DNA of 64,000 nt from an uncultured Lachnospiraceae bacterium (GTDB lineage: Bacteria > Bacillota > Clostridia > Lachnospirales > Lachnospiraceae): NCBI GenBank assembly GCA_946558695.1, contig CAMNTQ010000008.1, positions 1 through 64,000 on the forward strand, read 5' to 3'. Positions 28,068-37,620 of the stretch are shown one piece after another. Position numbers and translations under genes: made by a program. Position 1 is the first letter of the stretch. Each line of letters begins with the position of its first letter. A model generated the notes under the pieces. That model was not told where the DNA came from and made no database searches. It saw nothing but the letters and a program-made list of their open reading frames with translations.

Positions 28068-29549
28068 TTATTTTGTTAATACTCTGTGAACCGCCGAAAG
28101 CCATCCCTGATACTTATTATCCCGGATCTTTTTCTCCATCCTCGGCTCATATTTTACACGTTTTAATTTTTCAAATATCTTTTCATCCCAGACACCGAGC
28201 GCCAGACCTGCCGCATATGCCGGACCGATTCCAGACAACTCCTCTGAATCCGGAACCTGCACATCTGCCTCGGCAATATCGCTCTGGAACTGCATCAGAT
28301 AAGCATTTCTTGTCGGCCCTCCGTCTACCCGAAGCTCTCCAACCGTCACACCCGCATCTCCGCTCATGGCCTTTACGATATCCGTAATCTGATATGCGAT
28401 ACACTCAACGCCGGCTCTCACAACCTCTGCTTTCCCGGTCGTTCTCGTCATCCCCACAATTGCAGCGGATGCATGGCTGTCCCAGTAAGGCGCCCCAAGT
28501 CCGGAAAATGCCGGTATGAGATAAAGCGAATCATCGGATACCGCTTCTTTTGCAAGTTTTTCCGTCTCCGCCGGAGAATCTATCAGCTTCAGATCATCCT
28601 TCAGCCACGTAATAGTCGCTCCGGTATAATTGAGATTCCCTTCCAGCACATAATTCACCTTGCCGCCCATACTCCACGCCAGCGATGTCACTACTCCGTG
28701 GGTGCTGAGTACCGGCTTTTCTCCGATATTCATCATAATAGATGAGCCGGTACCGTACGTAGATTTGATCATACCGCTCTTAAGACACCCCTGCCCGAAT
28801 AAGGAACCATGAGAATCTCCCAGTACCCCATGTATCGGAATGGGTTTCTTAAAGAACCCTTCAAAGTCCGTCTCGCCAAAGTCAGCATCGGAATCTACAA
28901 CTTCTGCAAGATTCCCCGGATCGATTCCGAATAACTTACAGATATCCTCATCCCACTTCAATTCAAAAATATTGAAAAGCTGCGTTCTTGATGCGTTGGA
29001 GTAATCTGTTTTATAGGATCTCCCTCCTGTCAGCTTAAAAACAAGCCAGCTATCTACTGTTCCATGACAGATTTCTTTCTTTTCTGCTTTTTCTTTCGCA
29101 CCCTCAACATTTTCCAGAATCCATGCAATCTTCGATGCCGGAAAATAAGGGGACAGATTGATTCCGGTTCTCCTTCGGATATTTTCCGCTTCGCCCATTT
29201 TTTCCACGCGCTCGCAGATATCCACAGCCCTTGCACATTGCCATACGATCGCATGTCCGAGAGGCTCACCCGTCACTTTATCCCATGCAAGGGAAGTCTC
29301 TCTCTGGTTACTGATCCCGATGCCCACAACTTCTTCTTTATCAATGCCGGATTCTTCTACCAGTCTCTTTACAACCTCGACCGTGTTCCCGTATATCTCG
29401 GCCGGGTTATGGGAAACCCAGCCTTTTTCATTGATAATCTGCTCGTGCGGTTTGTCGGTGCGCTTGATAAGACTTCCGCTCTCATCAAAAAGAAGCGCTT
29501 TTGTACCCTGCGTACTCTGGTCGATACTGATAATATATTTTTCTGCCAT
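28068..29549 (-). CDS. FGGY-family kinase, glycerol-kinase-like
   Basis: IGISNQRETSLAWDKVTGEPLGHAIVWQ, TDYSNASRTQLFNI, YGTGSSIMMNIG, LRVDGGPTRNAYLMQFQSDI. Confidence 0.88.
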   Translation of the reverse strand: MAEKYIISIDQSTQGTKALLFDESGSLIKRTDKPHEQIINEKGWVSHNPAEIYGNTVEVVKRLVEESGIDKEEVVGIGISNQRETSLAWDKVTGEPLGHAIVWQCARAVDICERVEKMGEAENIRRRTGINLSPYFPASKIAWILENVEGAKEKAEKKEICHGTVDSWLVFKLTGGRSYKTDYSNASRTQLFNIFELKWDEDICKLFGIDPGNLAEVVDSDADFGETDFEGFFKKPIPIHGVLGDSHGSLFGQGCLKSGMIKSTYGTGSSIMMNIGEKPVLSTHGVVTSLAWSMGGKVNYVLEGNLNYTGATITWLKDDLKLIDSPAETEKLAKEAVSDDSLYLIPAFSGLGAPYWDSHASAAIVGMTRTTGKAEVVRAGVECIAYQITDIVKAMSGDAGVTVGELRVDGGPTRNAYLMQFQSDIAEADVQVPDSEELSGIGPAYAAGLALGVWDEKIFEKLKRVKYEPRMEKKIRDNKYQGWLSAVHRVLTK

Positions 29550-30479
29550 CTATACCAACTCCAGTGCTTTCTTTGCAATGCCCTCTGCGTTCATCTCATA
29601 GTAATCGAATACTTCCTTAGATGTTCCGGTAATAACCGGCGCATCCGGCAGAGCAATATTAACCACCTTCTTGGGGCATTCACTTCCTACCACTTGGCTT
29701 ACCATAGAGCCCAATCCGCCGAACGGAGCATGCTCTTCCACAGTGATGACTGCCTTTGCATTCGATGCTGCTTTTACGATTGCATCTGTGTCTAATGGTT
29801 TCACGCAGTACATGTCAACAACTGTCGCGCTGATTCCTTTTTCTTTTAAGATCGCCGCCGCATCTACAGACGGTTTTACCATCTCACCGCATGCAATGAT
29901 CGCAATATCAGTCCCTTCTGTGACAACTGTCGCCTTATCCATCTCAAACGGCACATTGCCTTCTTCGTAGACATCGTCAACCGCGTTTCTTCCCACGCGG
30001 ATGTAAGCCGGCTTGTCATCCTTAAGAAGCTCTTTTGTCAAAAGCTCTGTCTGAAGTCTGTCGCTTGGAAGATAGACTCTCATATTCGGAACTGCGCACA
30101 TTGCCGCAATATCCTGAGCAGAATGGTGGCTCATTCCCAGCGCGCCGTAGCTGACGCCGCCGCTGATGCCGATCAGTTTTACATTCGTATTGGAATACGC
30201 CACATCAACCTTGCACTGCTCATAACTTCTTGTGGACAGGAAACATGCCGGAGACGCCGCGTACGGCTTCTTACCGCATTTTGCAAGTCCCGCGGAGATG
30301 CTTACCAGATTCTGCTCCGCGATACCCGTCTCTACGAATTGATCCGGAAGTTCATTGGCAAAAGGTGTAAATGAAGCGCTCCCTCTAGAATCACTGCACA
30401 GAGCCACAACATCCTTATCCTGTTTTCCTGCTTCTATCAATACATCACAAATTACCTGTTTGTTTGCAATCTTAGCCAT
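29550..30479 (-). CDS. Transketolase C-terminal subunit (split transketolase)
   Basis: DSRGSASFTPFANELPDQFVETGIAEQNLVSISAGLA; overlaps the N subunit gene by 8 bp. Confidence 0.92.
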   Translation of the reverse strand: MAKIANKQVICDVLIEAGKQDKDVVALCSDSRGSASFTPFANELPDQFVETGIAEQNLVSISAGLAKCGKKPYAASPACFLSTRSYEQCKVDVAYSNTNVKLIGISGGVSYGALGMSHHSAQDIAAMCAVPNMRVYLPSDRLQTELLTKELLKDDKPAYIRVGRNAVDDVYEEGNVPFEMDKATVVTEGTDIAIIACGEMVKPSVDAAAILKEKGISATVVDMYCVKPLDTDAIVKAASNAKAVITVEEHAPFGGLGSMVSQVVGSECPKKVVNIALPDAPVITGTSKEVFDYYEMNAEGIAKKALELV

Positions 30480-31305
30480 GAAGCGCCGCCTCCTTTCCTG
30501 CTTTCAGATCTTTTTTGATCTGCTCAAGCTCCTCTGCGTTCGGTACCTTATGATGCCAGTTTGCCTTGTTCTCCATAACAGAAGAGCCTTTGCCCTTTAC
30601 TGTGTTGGCGATCAGCACTGTCGGTTTCCCTTTCACTTCCTTTGCCGCGTCAAATGCAGCCTTCAACTGGTCAATATCATTGCCGTCCGCCACATCGATC
30701 ACATTCCACCCAAAGGATTTCCATCTCTCATGAAGATCATCATGCGCCATAACATCCTCTGTATTACCGGAAATCTGAAGCCGGTTTCTGTCAACAACCG
30801 CACAGAGATTATCAAGCCCATAATGGCTTGCCGCCATCGCGCCTTCCCATACGGAACCCTCTGCGATCTCACCGTCTCCCATAACGGTATATACTCTGTA
30901 ATCTTTCTTGTCCATCTTACCAGCAAGCGCCATGCCTACACTGACCGGAAGCCCGTGTCCTAATGAACCCGAATTCATCTCGATACCCGGAAGCTTATTA
31001 TTGGGATGTCCGATGAACTTAGAACCGAATTTACTAAACTGAGCAATCACATCCCTGATGTCAAAAAATCCCTTTGCAGCCAGAACCGCATAATATGCCT
31101 CTACAGAATGTCCCTTACTCATAATGAACTTATCACGGTCAGGATCATCCATATTCTCAGGACTGATATTCATCTGATCAAAATAAATTTCCGTCAAAAT
31201 CTCCATAACACTCATGTCACCGCCAATATGTCCGGCCTTTCCTTCGACAATCATGTCAATTACATTTTCTCTTAATTCATAAGCTAATGCTTTTAAATTT
31301 TCCAT
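30472..31305 (-). CDS. Transketolase N-terminal subunit (split transketolase)
   Basis: MVEGKAGHIGGDMSVMEILTEIYFD, SKGHSVEAYYAVLA, MGDGEIAEGSVWEGAMAASHYGLDNLCAVVDRN; start trimmed to MENLKALAY. Confidence 0.92.
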   Translation of the reverse strand: MENLKALAYELRENVIDMIVEGKAGHIGGDMSVMEILTEIYFDQMNISPENMDDPDRDKFIMSKGHSVEAYYAVLAAKGFFDIRDVIAQFSKFGSKFIGHPNNKLPGIEMNSGSLGHGLPVSVGMALAGKMDKKDYRVYTVMGDGEIAEGSVWEGAMAASHYGLDNLCAVVDRNRLQISGNTEDVMAHDDLHERWKSFGWNVIDVADGNDIDQLKAAFDAAKEVKGKPTVLIANTVKGKGSSVMENKANWHHKVPNAEELEQIKKDLKAGKEAALHG

Positions 31306-31336
31306 TATCCATTTCCTTTCCGCCGCTTGACACAGC

Positions 31337-32320
31337 CTATTTTTTCTTAAATACACGTGTAACTTTATCACGCATCACCGGATTCTCCTTAATCGCATCA
31401 ACCGTTACAGCAATGAGCACAACGCCGCCAGTAACAACCGTCTCCCAGTAGGAGGATACACGAAGCAGTGTAATGGATGTCGAAACTGTCTGCTGCAGAA
31501 GACCGCCGATTACCGTTCCGATCACGCCGCCGATACCGCCTGTCATAGAAGTTCCGCCGAGTACGGAGGCCGCGATCGTCGGGTTTACCCAGTTCTCACC
31601 GATCGTCGCTTGGAAGGATGCCAGTTTACATGCCATCATAGTACCTGCGATTGCCGCAAGAAGCCCGCTCATAGCGTATACGATCACTTCTACTCTCTCC
31701 GTCTTGATACCAACAATCTTCGCACAGTTTCTGTTACCGCCCAATGCATAGATATGACGTCCGAATTTCGTATATTTCAGCATCATAGTAAGAATCAGGC
31801 AGATGATCGCCATAATAATCACGATCGTCGGAAGGAAACCTCCCAGTACTCCGTTTGCCACAAACTGTGCGCTGGCAGGCATACCTACGATCGGCGAGCC
31901 CTTTGTTACGATGTATACAACGCCTTTGTAAATTTCCGCCGTCGCCAAAGTTACGATAAACGGCGTCAGACGTAAGTATGCGATAAACAATCCGTTGATC
32001 ATGCCGAGCGCAATTCCGATCAGACAGGAAACGAGAATCGAAAGCCACGGATTCACGCCCTGCTCAACCATCAGCTTCGCTGCGCACATACTTGCTACGG
32101 AACCGACAGCCGCAACTGACAGGTCGATACCTCCCGTCAAAAGAACCATCGTCTGTCCAAACGCTACAATAATGATAAATGATGCCGCTCTCGTCAATGT
32201 ACTGATATTATATGCGGTAAAGAAATTCCCGGTAAAAAGATGTACGGCAATTCCTACAAGGATCGTTACGATCAATACCATTCCCGCAGTGGATTTTAAA
32301 AACTCTACTACCTTTTTCAT
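31337..32320 (-). CDS. Sugar ABC transporter permease (RbsC-like)
   Basis: LLTGGIDLSVAAVGSVASM, YALGGNRNCAKIVGIK. Confidence 0.92.
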   Translation of the reverse strand: MKKVVEFLKSTAGMVLIVTILVGIAVHLFTGNFFTAYNISTLTRAASFIIIVAFGQTMVLLTGGIDLSVAAVGSVASMCAAKLMVEQGVNPWLSILVSCLIGIALGMINGLFIAYLRLTPFIVTLATAEIYKGVVYIVTKGSPIVGMPASAQFVANGVLGGFLPTIVIIMAIICLILTMMLKYTKFGRHIYALGGNRNCAKIVGIKTERVEVIVYAMSGLLAAIAGTMMACKLASFQATIGENWVNPTIAASVLGGTSMTGGIGGVIGTVIGGLLQQTVSTSITLLRVSSYWETVVTGGVVLIAVTVDAIKENPVMRDKVTRVFKKK

Positions 32321-32335
32321 ATATAATTACCTCCT

Positions 32336-33823
32336 CTACTTAAATGCCATCTGAAGAACATCTTCCTCTGTGGTATATTCTACGTCGTCTATAAAGCCTT
32401 TCGTATGACCCTGATGCATGACCATTACACGGTCTCCCAGCGCCAACACCTCTTCCATCTCCGAAGAGATAACTACAACCGCAACTCCATTATCCGCCAG
32501 CTCTCTGACAAGCGCATGGATCTCAGCTTTTGCATTGACATCGATACCACGGGTCGGCTCATCCATGATCAGCATCCGGATTCCCTTTGCCATCCAGCGG
32601 GCAACGATAACCTTCTGCTGATTGCCGCCTGACAGATTCTTAATGAGGGCATCCCGTCCTGCCGTTTTAATACGAAATCTGTCGATATACTGATCTGTGA
32701 TCTCACTTGCCTTTTTATAATCGATCAGTCCGTTCTTTTTCAGTTGGTCATAGGAAGGAAGCACCATATTCTCCATAACCGACATACCAGGAGTGATACC
32801 GTCATGCCGCCGTTCCTCAGATACATATCCCATACCAAGCTTGATCGCTATTCTCGGATCGGCAATATCCACTTCTTTTCCTTCTATAAACATCTTTCCA
32901 CCCGGTTCCGGACGTGTAATCCCAAATACGCTTCGAAAGACCTCTGTACGGCCGGCTCCCACCAGTCCGGATACGGCAAGAATCTCACCTTTTCTCACGG
33001 TAAAGCTAACATTCTCAAACTCGCCCTGACGAGTCAGATTCTTTGCCTCGAAGAACACCTCATCCGACACCTTGCGGATTACATGCTGTGATTCCGTAAC
33101 CTTCTTACCGGCCATGTTCGTAACGATCTCTTCTTTTGTGATGTCCTTGATCTCCGTAACTTTTACAAGCTGTCCGTCTCTCATGATCGTCGCACGGTCC
33201 GCCTGAGCCATAACTTCATCCAGATGATGCGTAATAAATATCATGGAGGTTCCAGCCTTTTTCAGTCTCTGCATAGATGCAAACAAGGAATCCGCCTCTT
33301 TATTTGTCAGCACGGCCGTCGGTTCATCAAGGATCAATACCCTCGGCGAATATGCCAGCGCTCTGGCAATTGATACCAACTGCTGATAAGCCGCAGATAA
33401 ATGTTTTACTTTCTGCGTAACATCTATTTCTACATTCAGAAGCTTTAAGAGCTCCACCGCTTCTTTTTCTGCAGTTTTCCAACTAATCTTTACTCCGCTC
33501 ACTCTCTCATTTCCAAGAAAAATATTTTCCGCAATCGACGCTTCCGGAATCAGATTCAATTCCTGCGGCACGATTACGATATGATTGGATGACGCTTCCT
33601 GGGGAGATGATATCCTGATCGGTTTGCCGTCCATCAGAATCTCTCCTTCATCCATAATATACTGTCCTACCAGACAGTTCATCAGAGTACTCTTCCCGGC
33701 CCCGTTCTCGCCAAGCAGCGCATGGATTTCCCCTGGCTTGATACTAAGATCAACTCCATCCAAAGCTCTGGTTCCCGGAAATATCTTTGTAACTCCCTTC
33801 ATTTCAATTACGAATTCGCTCAA
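32336..33823 (-). CDS. Sugar ABC transporter ATP-binding protein (RbsA/MglA-like)
   Basis: GENGAGKSTLMNCL, LSGGNQQKVIVARWM, DEPTRGIDVNAK. Confidence 0.93.
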   Translation of the reverse strand: MSEFVIEMKGVTKIFPGTRALDGVDLSIKPGEIHALLGENGAGKSTLMNCLVGQYIMDEGEILMDGKPIRISSPQEASSNHIVIVPQELNLIPEASIAENIFLGNERVSGVKISWKTAEKEAVELLKLLNVEIDVTQKVKHLSAAYQQLVSIARALAYSPRVLILDEPTAVLTNKEADSLFASMQRLKKAGTSMIFITHHLDEVMAQADRATIMRDGQLVKVTEIKDITKEEIVTNMAGKKVTESQHVIRKVSDEVFFEAKNLTRQGEFENVSFTVRKGEILAVSGLVGAGRTEVFRSVFGITRPEPGGKMFIEGKEVDIADPRIAIKLGMGYVSEERRHDGITPGMSVMENMVLPSYDQLKKNGLIDYKKASEITDQYIDRFRIKTAGRDALIKNLSGGNQQKVIVARWMAKGIRMLIMDEPTRGIDVNAKAEIHALVRELADNGVAVVVISSEMEEVLALGDRVMVMHQGHTKGFIDDVEYTTEEDVLQMAFK

Positions 33824-33877
33824 CTTTCTTCACTTCCTCTACTTCTTTTTTCGAATACAAGTATCAAGTGCCGTTTT

Positions 33878-33922
33878 AAAAAAATCCACGTGACTATGTA
33901 CCGCATAATCACGTGGATTTTT
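33878..33922 (-). terminator. Intra-operon stem-loop / attenuating terminator between binding-protein and ATPase genes
   Basis: AAAAATCCACGTGA...TCACGTGGATTTTT, 14-bp arms; minus-strand T-run follows. Confidence 0.7.
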
Positions 33923-33987
33923 ATTGCTTCGTCCTTTAGTCACTTAGACAAATGATTCCACTTTGTTCTTACTTTAGTTGGTATCTG

Positions 33988-35100
33988 TTATTTGCTGAAA
34001 AGCAGGTCAATATATGTCTGAGCATCATCTTTGAATGCCAATGAAGAACCAACATCTGTAACGTCCTCTGTCGGAGCCTCGCCGTCGATCACTCTGACAG
34101 CCTCGTAGATAGCCTTATATCCCATGTCATAGCAGTTCTGAATACAAGCAACATAAAGGGTGCCGTCTGCAAGGTAGTTCAGTGTACGAAGGTCATGATC
34201 CATACCGCCGATAACAACCTGTCCCGCTTTTCCAGCGTCAGCTACAGCCTGACATGCGCCAACCGGGTTAGACATGTTGTTGCAAAGAATACCGCCAAGA
34301 TCCGGATATGCCTGCATCCATGCTTCTGTAATGGAAATAGCATTCTCAACCATATCGTCATCTCTCTGATCATCTACAACTTCGATTTCCGGATACTTCT
34401 TAACTGTATCATAGAAAGCTTTCAGTCTGTCTTCATGAGAGGTTGCTCCGATTGTTCCTGACAAGAAAGCGATCTGTTTCTTTCCATCTTCTTTCATCTT
34501 CTCGCAAACTGCCTCTGCGATGGAAGCGCCATCGCCGTAGTTATCATTGTTACCTACGAAGAATGATCTTCCGCTGTCCGGAAGGTCGGCAGATGCGAAC
34601 AGACCAACTTTAACGCCGTTGTCGATTGCTGTCTTAACAGCAGGCTCAGTAAGCGACTCTTGGTTAACGTCAACAAGAATCATGTCATATCCCTGTCCAA
34701 CCGCTGTCTCAATGGAGTTAACCTGATCATTTGCGTCAGCTCCTACCGGTGCGTACCACTCATAATCAATGGTAATGCCCTTTGCCTTCATGTCTTCTAC
34801 TGCGCCCTTAACGCCAACTTCGATTGCGTCATACCAGTCATGTACTAACTTGTATGTACAGTAAATCTTATATGTATCTTTCTTTGGTTGATAACTTGTA
34901 TCATAATCCTTGTCTGCAAGTCCTGAAGTATCTGCAGTCTCCGTCGCAGTATTGCCTTCATCCGCCGCAGGCTCTTCTGTCTTTGTCTCTGTGGAAGCTG
35001 CATCATCTCCGCCGTCACTGCTTCCTCCGCTGTTGCTGCATCCAGCCATAGCTAATACCATAGCTCCAACTAATAATAAACTAACTAATTTCCTTTTCAT
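33988..35100 (-). CDS. Sugar ABC transporter substrate-binding lipoprotein
   Basis: MKRKLVSLLLVGAMVLAMAGCSNSG lipobox; periplasmic-binding fold (VGQGYDMILVDVNQESLTEPAVKTAIDNGVKVGLF). Confidence 0.9.
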   Translation of the reverse strand: MKRKLVSLLLVGAMVLAMAGCSNSGGSSDGGDDAASTETKTEEPAADEGNTATETADTSGLADKDYDTSYQPKKDTYKIYCTYKLVHDWYDAIEVGVKGAVEDMKAKGITIDYEWYAPVGADANDQVNSIETAVGQGYDMILVDVNQESLTEPAVKTAIDNGVKVGLFASADLPDSGRSFFVGNNDNYGDGASIAEAVCEKMKEDGKKQIAFLSGTIGATSHEDRLKAFYDTVKKYPEIEVVDDQRDDDMVENAISITEAWMQAYPDLGGILCNNMSNPVGACQAVADAGKAGQVVIGGMDHDLRTLNYLADGTLYVACIQNCYDMGYKAIYEAVRVIDGEAPTEDVTDVGSSLAFKDDAQTYIDLLFSK

Positions 35101-35249
35101 AATGTTCTCCTTTCATTTTAAACCTTTTGTTTTTGTTCTCATCCGGCTTTTGTGAAATTCTCCTCCTTTCCCTTAAATTTTTTCCAGTCATTCAGAATTT
35201 CTGCGCAACAAAATAAATAAATTTTTCACTAAATTTATTTTTCAAAAAA

Positions 35250-35257
35250 TTCGCGAA
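35250..35257. promoter_or_regulatory. Possible LacI-type operator core upstream of module 3
   Basis: TTCGCGAA palindrome with central CG step in an AT-rich promoter region. Confidence 0.3.
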
Positions 35258-35383
35258 AATTTATAATATTTTTGTCTTTTTGTAGCACTTTGACTATTTC
35301 TTAACAGAATTCTTTATGTCTTTTTGACTTTATGACTAAGTTATATCATATTTATCTTCACGCGTCAACTAAATTTTAAATAA

Positions 35384-35430
35384 AAAACCGAGAATTTTGC
35401 TAAATATTATTTAGCAAAATTCTCGGTTTT
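35384..35430 (-). terminator. Terminator of the lacI-type gene
   Basis: Perfect 22-bp arms AAAACCGAGAATTTTGCTAAAT / ATTTAGCAAAATTCTCGGTTTT with 3-nt loop; minus-strand T-run. Confidence 0.85.
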
Positions 35431-35456
35431 ACCGCATCCATTGAATTTACAAGATT

Positions 35457-36470
35457 TTACACAAGTTTCCTGACGCTTTCATTCTCAATCAATCTGGGTT
35501 CAATCTTATATTTTACGTTATACCCTCTTGTCTTTTCTATCTTCTCTACGAGCGCCTTCACCGCAAGCTCTCCCATCTCATTCCCGGGAAGCTGCACCGT
35601 CGTAACTTTCGGTTCAATGAACGAACAGATGGGACGGTTGTCAAACCCAACAAAAGACGCCTCGTCCGGAACTTTGATTCCGCGTCGTTTAAACGCCTGC
35701 ACCGCACGGCACGCCAAAAGGTCATTGTCCGCCAAAAACGCTGTCGGAAGCTTCTGACGTCCGTCCAGATATTTCTCCACATCCTTCTCCGTCTCCGCTT
35801 CCAGATACCCGACTCTCATAACATAATCCTCATGAAAAACCAGCCCCGCCTGCTTCAAACATTGTTTAAACGACTGATACCGCTCGTCAAAACAGATGAT
35901 CGGAAATTTACTCTTAATATATCCGAACTCTCTGTGCCCCATACGGTACAGATACTCGAACCCCTTGTATATTCCCATATAATTGTCTACCGTAACAGCA
36001 TCCACATCCACCGTCGGCAGCGGATTATCCAAAAACACGCAAGGCGCGCTGAGCCTCGCAAAAAACTCCATGTCCTCCGGATACATCTCAACCGCATAGA
36101 TAATATACCCCGCGTACCGGAAATCTTCCATCGCCAGATACCTTTCATTCATCGGCATATTTTTATCCAGATACATCATCGTCATCTTATAATTATTTTC
36201 TTCAACCGCACCGATGATGGCCTCTGACAGATAATTGAAAAAGGGATACTCTTCAATCACCTCACCGCCACACTTATAAATCACGAATCCAATATCCCCT
36301 TTCGCAACATTGCTATCTTTCAAAAGGTATTCGCAGCCTAGTTCCACAACCTTTTTTATAATTTCCTGCCGCTTTTCTTCCCCGACTCCCGGCTTGTTAT
36401 TCAAAACCAATGATACCGCCGCCGGAGACACCCCCAATTCACGCGCGATATCCTTCGCCTTATATCTCAT
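35457..36470 (-). CDS. LacI-family transcriptional regulator
   Basis: MRYKAKDIARELGVSPAAVSLVLNNKPGVGEEKRQEI. Confidence 0.93.
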   Translation of the reverse strand: MRYKAKDIARELGVSPAAVSLVLNNKPGVGEEKRQEIIKKVVELGCEYLLKDSNVAKGDIGFVIYKCGGEVIEEYPFFNYLSEAIIGAVEENNYKMTMMYLDKNMPMNERYLAMEDFRYAGYIIYAVEMYPEDMEFFARLSAPCVFLDNPLPTVDVDAVTVDNYMGIYKGFEYLYRMGHREFGYIKSKFPIICFDERYQSFKQCLKQAGLVFHEDYVMRVGYLEAETEKDVEKYLDGRQKLPTAFLADNDLLACRAVQAFKRRGIKVPDEASFVGFDNRPICSFIEPKVTTVQLPGNEMGELAVKALVEKIEKTRGYNVKYKIEPRLIENESVRKLV

Positions 36471-36495
36471 ATCTCTTTCCTCCCCAGATTCGTCT

Positions 36496-37401
36496 TCACA
36501 TATTTTTTTCAGGCAGCTTATTCACCTTCAGGTTATCCGATACTTCCTGCAGTATTTCAAATGAGTTGATCTCCATTCTCTGGAGCACTCCCATATAAAT
36601 CGCATCCAGCATGGCCTGCTCCGCAACCCTTCTGGCAATCACTTCCTTATCCACCGTAGCGTCCGTCGTTACATTATACAGTACGATATCCGAATATTTT
36701 GTCAATTCTGACTTCCCTGCTTTTGTGATACATATCGTAACCGCGCCGCGCTCTTTGGCGATCCGCATCGCCTCCACAACTTGCTTCGTCCGTCCGCTGT
36801 GAGAAATCGCAATGGCAACGTCTCTCTTTTTTAAATTGCAGGCATTCACGATCTGCACATCCGCATCACTGTCCGCGTAACAATCATAGCCGATTCTCTT
36901 CAATCTCAGACTCGCATAACTGCACGGAAACATGGCATCACCGATGGCAAAGAAACAGATCTTACCGGCTCTCACAATCGCATCACATGCGCGATCATAT
37001 TCCTCAATCGCCGCCACCTCCAGTGTCTTCCTGAGATTCAGTATATTGAGCTTAAATACGCTCTCTACAACTTCCCCCATACTGCGCCCTGACGTAATCT
37101 CATCCGTCTCATCTTTAGCCAAAGGATTGCGGAGTTGCTCGGACAAGAGCCTTTTGAACTGGGCATAACCCGATACGCCGACCGTCCTGCACAGGCGCAC
37201 CACAGTCGCCTCGCCGCAGCCGCAGCGCTTCGCCATCTTCTGAAGCGACATTCCAACCGTCTCATGGGGCGCTTTTAGTACAAATTCCGCAACCTTTTTT
37301 TCTGCCGGAGTAAGGCTTGGCAGCAAAAATTGTGTCGTCGCGAGGATATTCCTTACGCTTTCTGTTCTTCGCATTTTTCCACTCTCTTTTCTCTTTTTCA
37401 T
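36496..37401 (-). CDS. MurR/RpiR-family transcriptional regulator
   Basis: N-terminal HTH (LTPAEKKVAEFVL...MAKRCGCGEATVVRLCRTVGVSGYAQFKRLL) plus SIS domain (DVAIAISHSGRTKQVVEAMRIAKERGA). Confidence 0.92.
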   Translation of the reverse strand: MKKRKESGKMRRTESVRNILATTQFLLPSLTPAEKKVAEFVLKAPHETVGMSLQKMAKRCGCGEATVVRLCRTVGVSGYAQFKRLLSEQLRNPLAKDETDEITSGRSMGEVVESVFKLNILNLRKTLEVAAIEEYDRACDAIVRAGKICFFAIGDAMFPCSYASLRLKRIGYDCYADSDADVQIVNACNLKKRDVAIAISHSGRTKQVVEAMRIAKERGAVTICITKAGKSELTKYSDIVLYNVTTDATVDKEVIARRVAEQAMLDAIYMGVLQRMEINSFEILQEVSDNLKVNKLPEKNM

Positions 37402-37423
37402 ATTCTATATTATCGCATTTTTT

Positions 37424-37572
37424 ACTCCAATTTCAATAAATTATTTTTGGAGTTAATTTTTATAGATTTTGGAGTTTTTGTGTTTAATACACAATATTAT
37501 TTTCATTTTATATTAAATTATTTGTGCATTTTTGCATATTGATAATCCATTTTCTCCAAACTATAATTGGAG
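37424..37572. promoter_or_regulatory. Cluster of five TTGGAG(T)/(A)CTCCAA half-sites: candidate RpiR operators
   Basis: ACTCCAA 37424-37430; TTGGAGT 37447-37453; TTGGAGT 37469-37475; CTCCAA 37554-37559; TTGGAG 37567-37572. Confidence 0.55.
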
Positions 37573-37620
37573 CATACACTAAATTTTTCAAAATTTTATT
37601 TAGAAAGGAATTTGTGTTTC

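Noticed and set aside
29064-29795. Plus-strand 243-aa ORF opposite the GlpK-like kinase
   Set aside because: Antisense to a strongly supported kinase/transketolase junction; no domain signal.
35384-35430. 22-bp perfect palindrome as a mobile-element end
   Set aside because: Position after the lacI-type stop with a minus-strand T-run fits a rho-independent terminator; no target duplication or transposase nearby.
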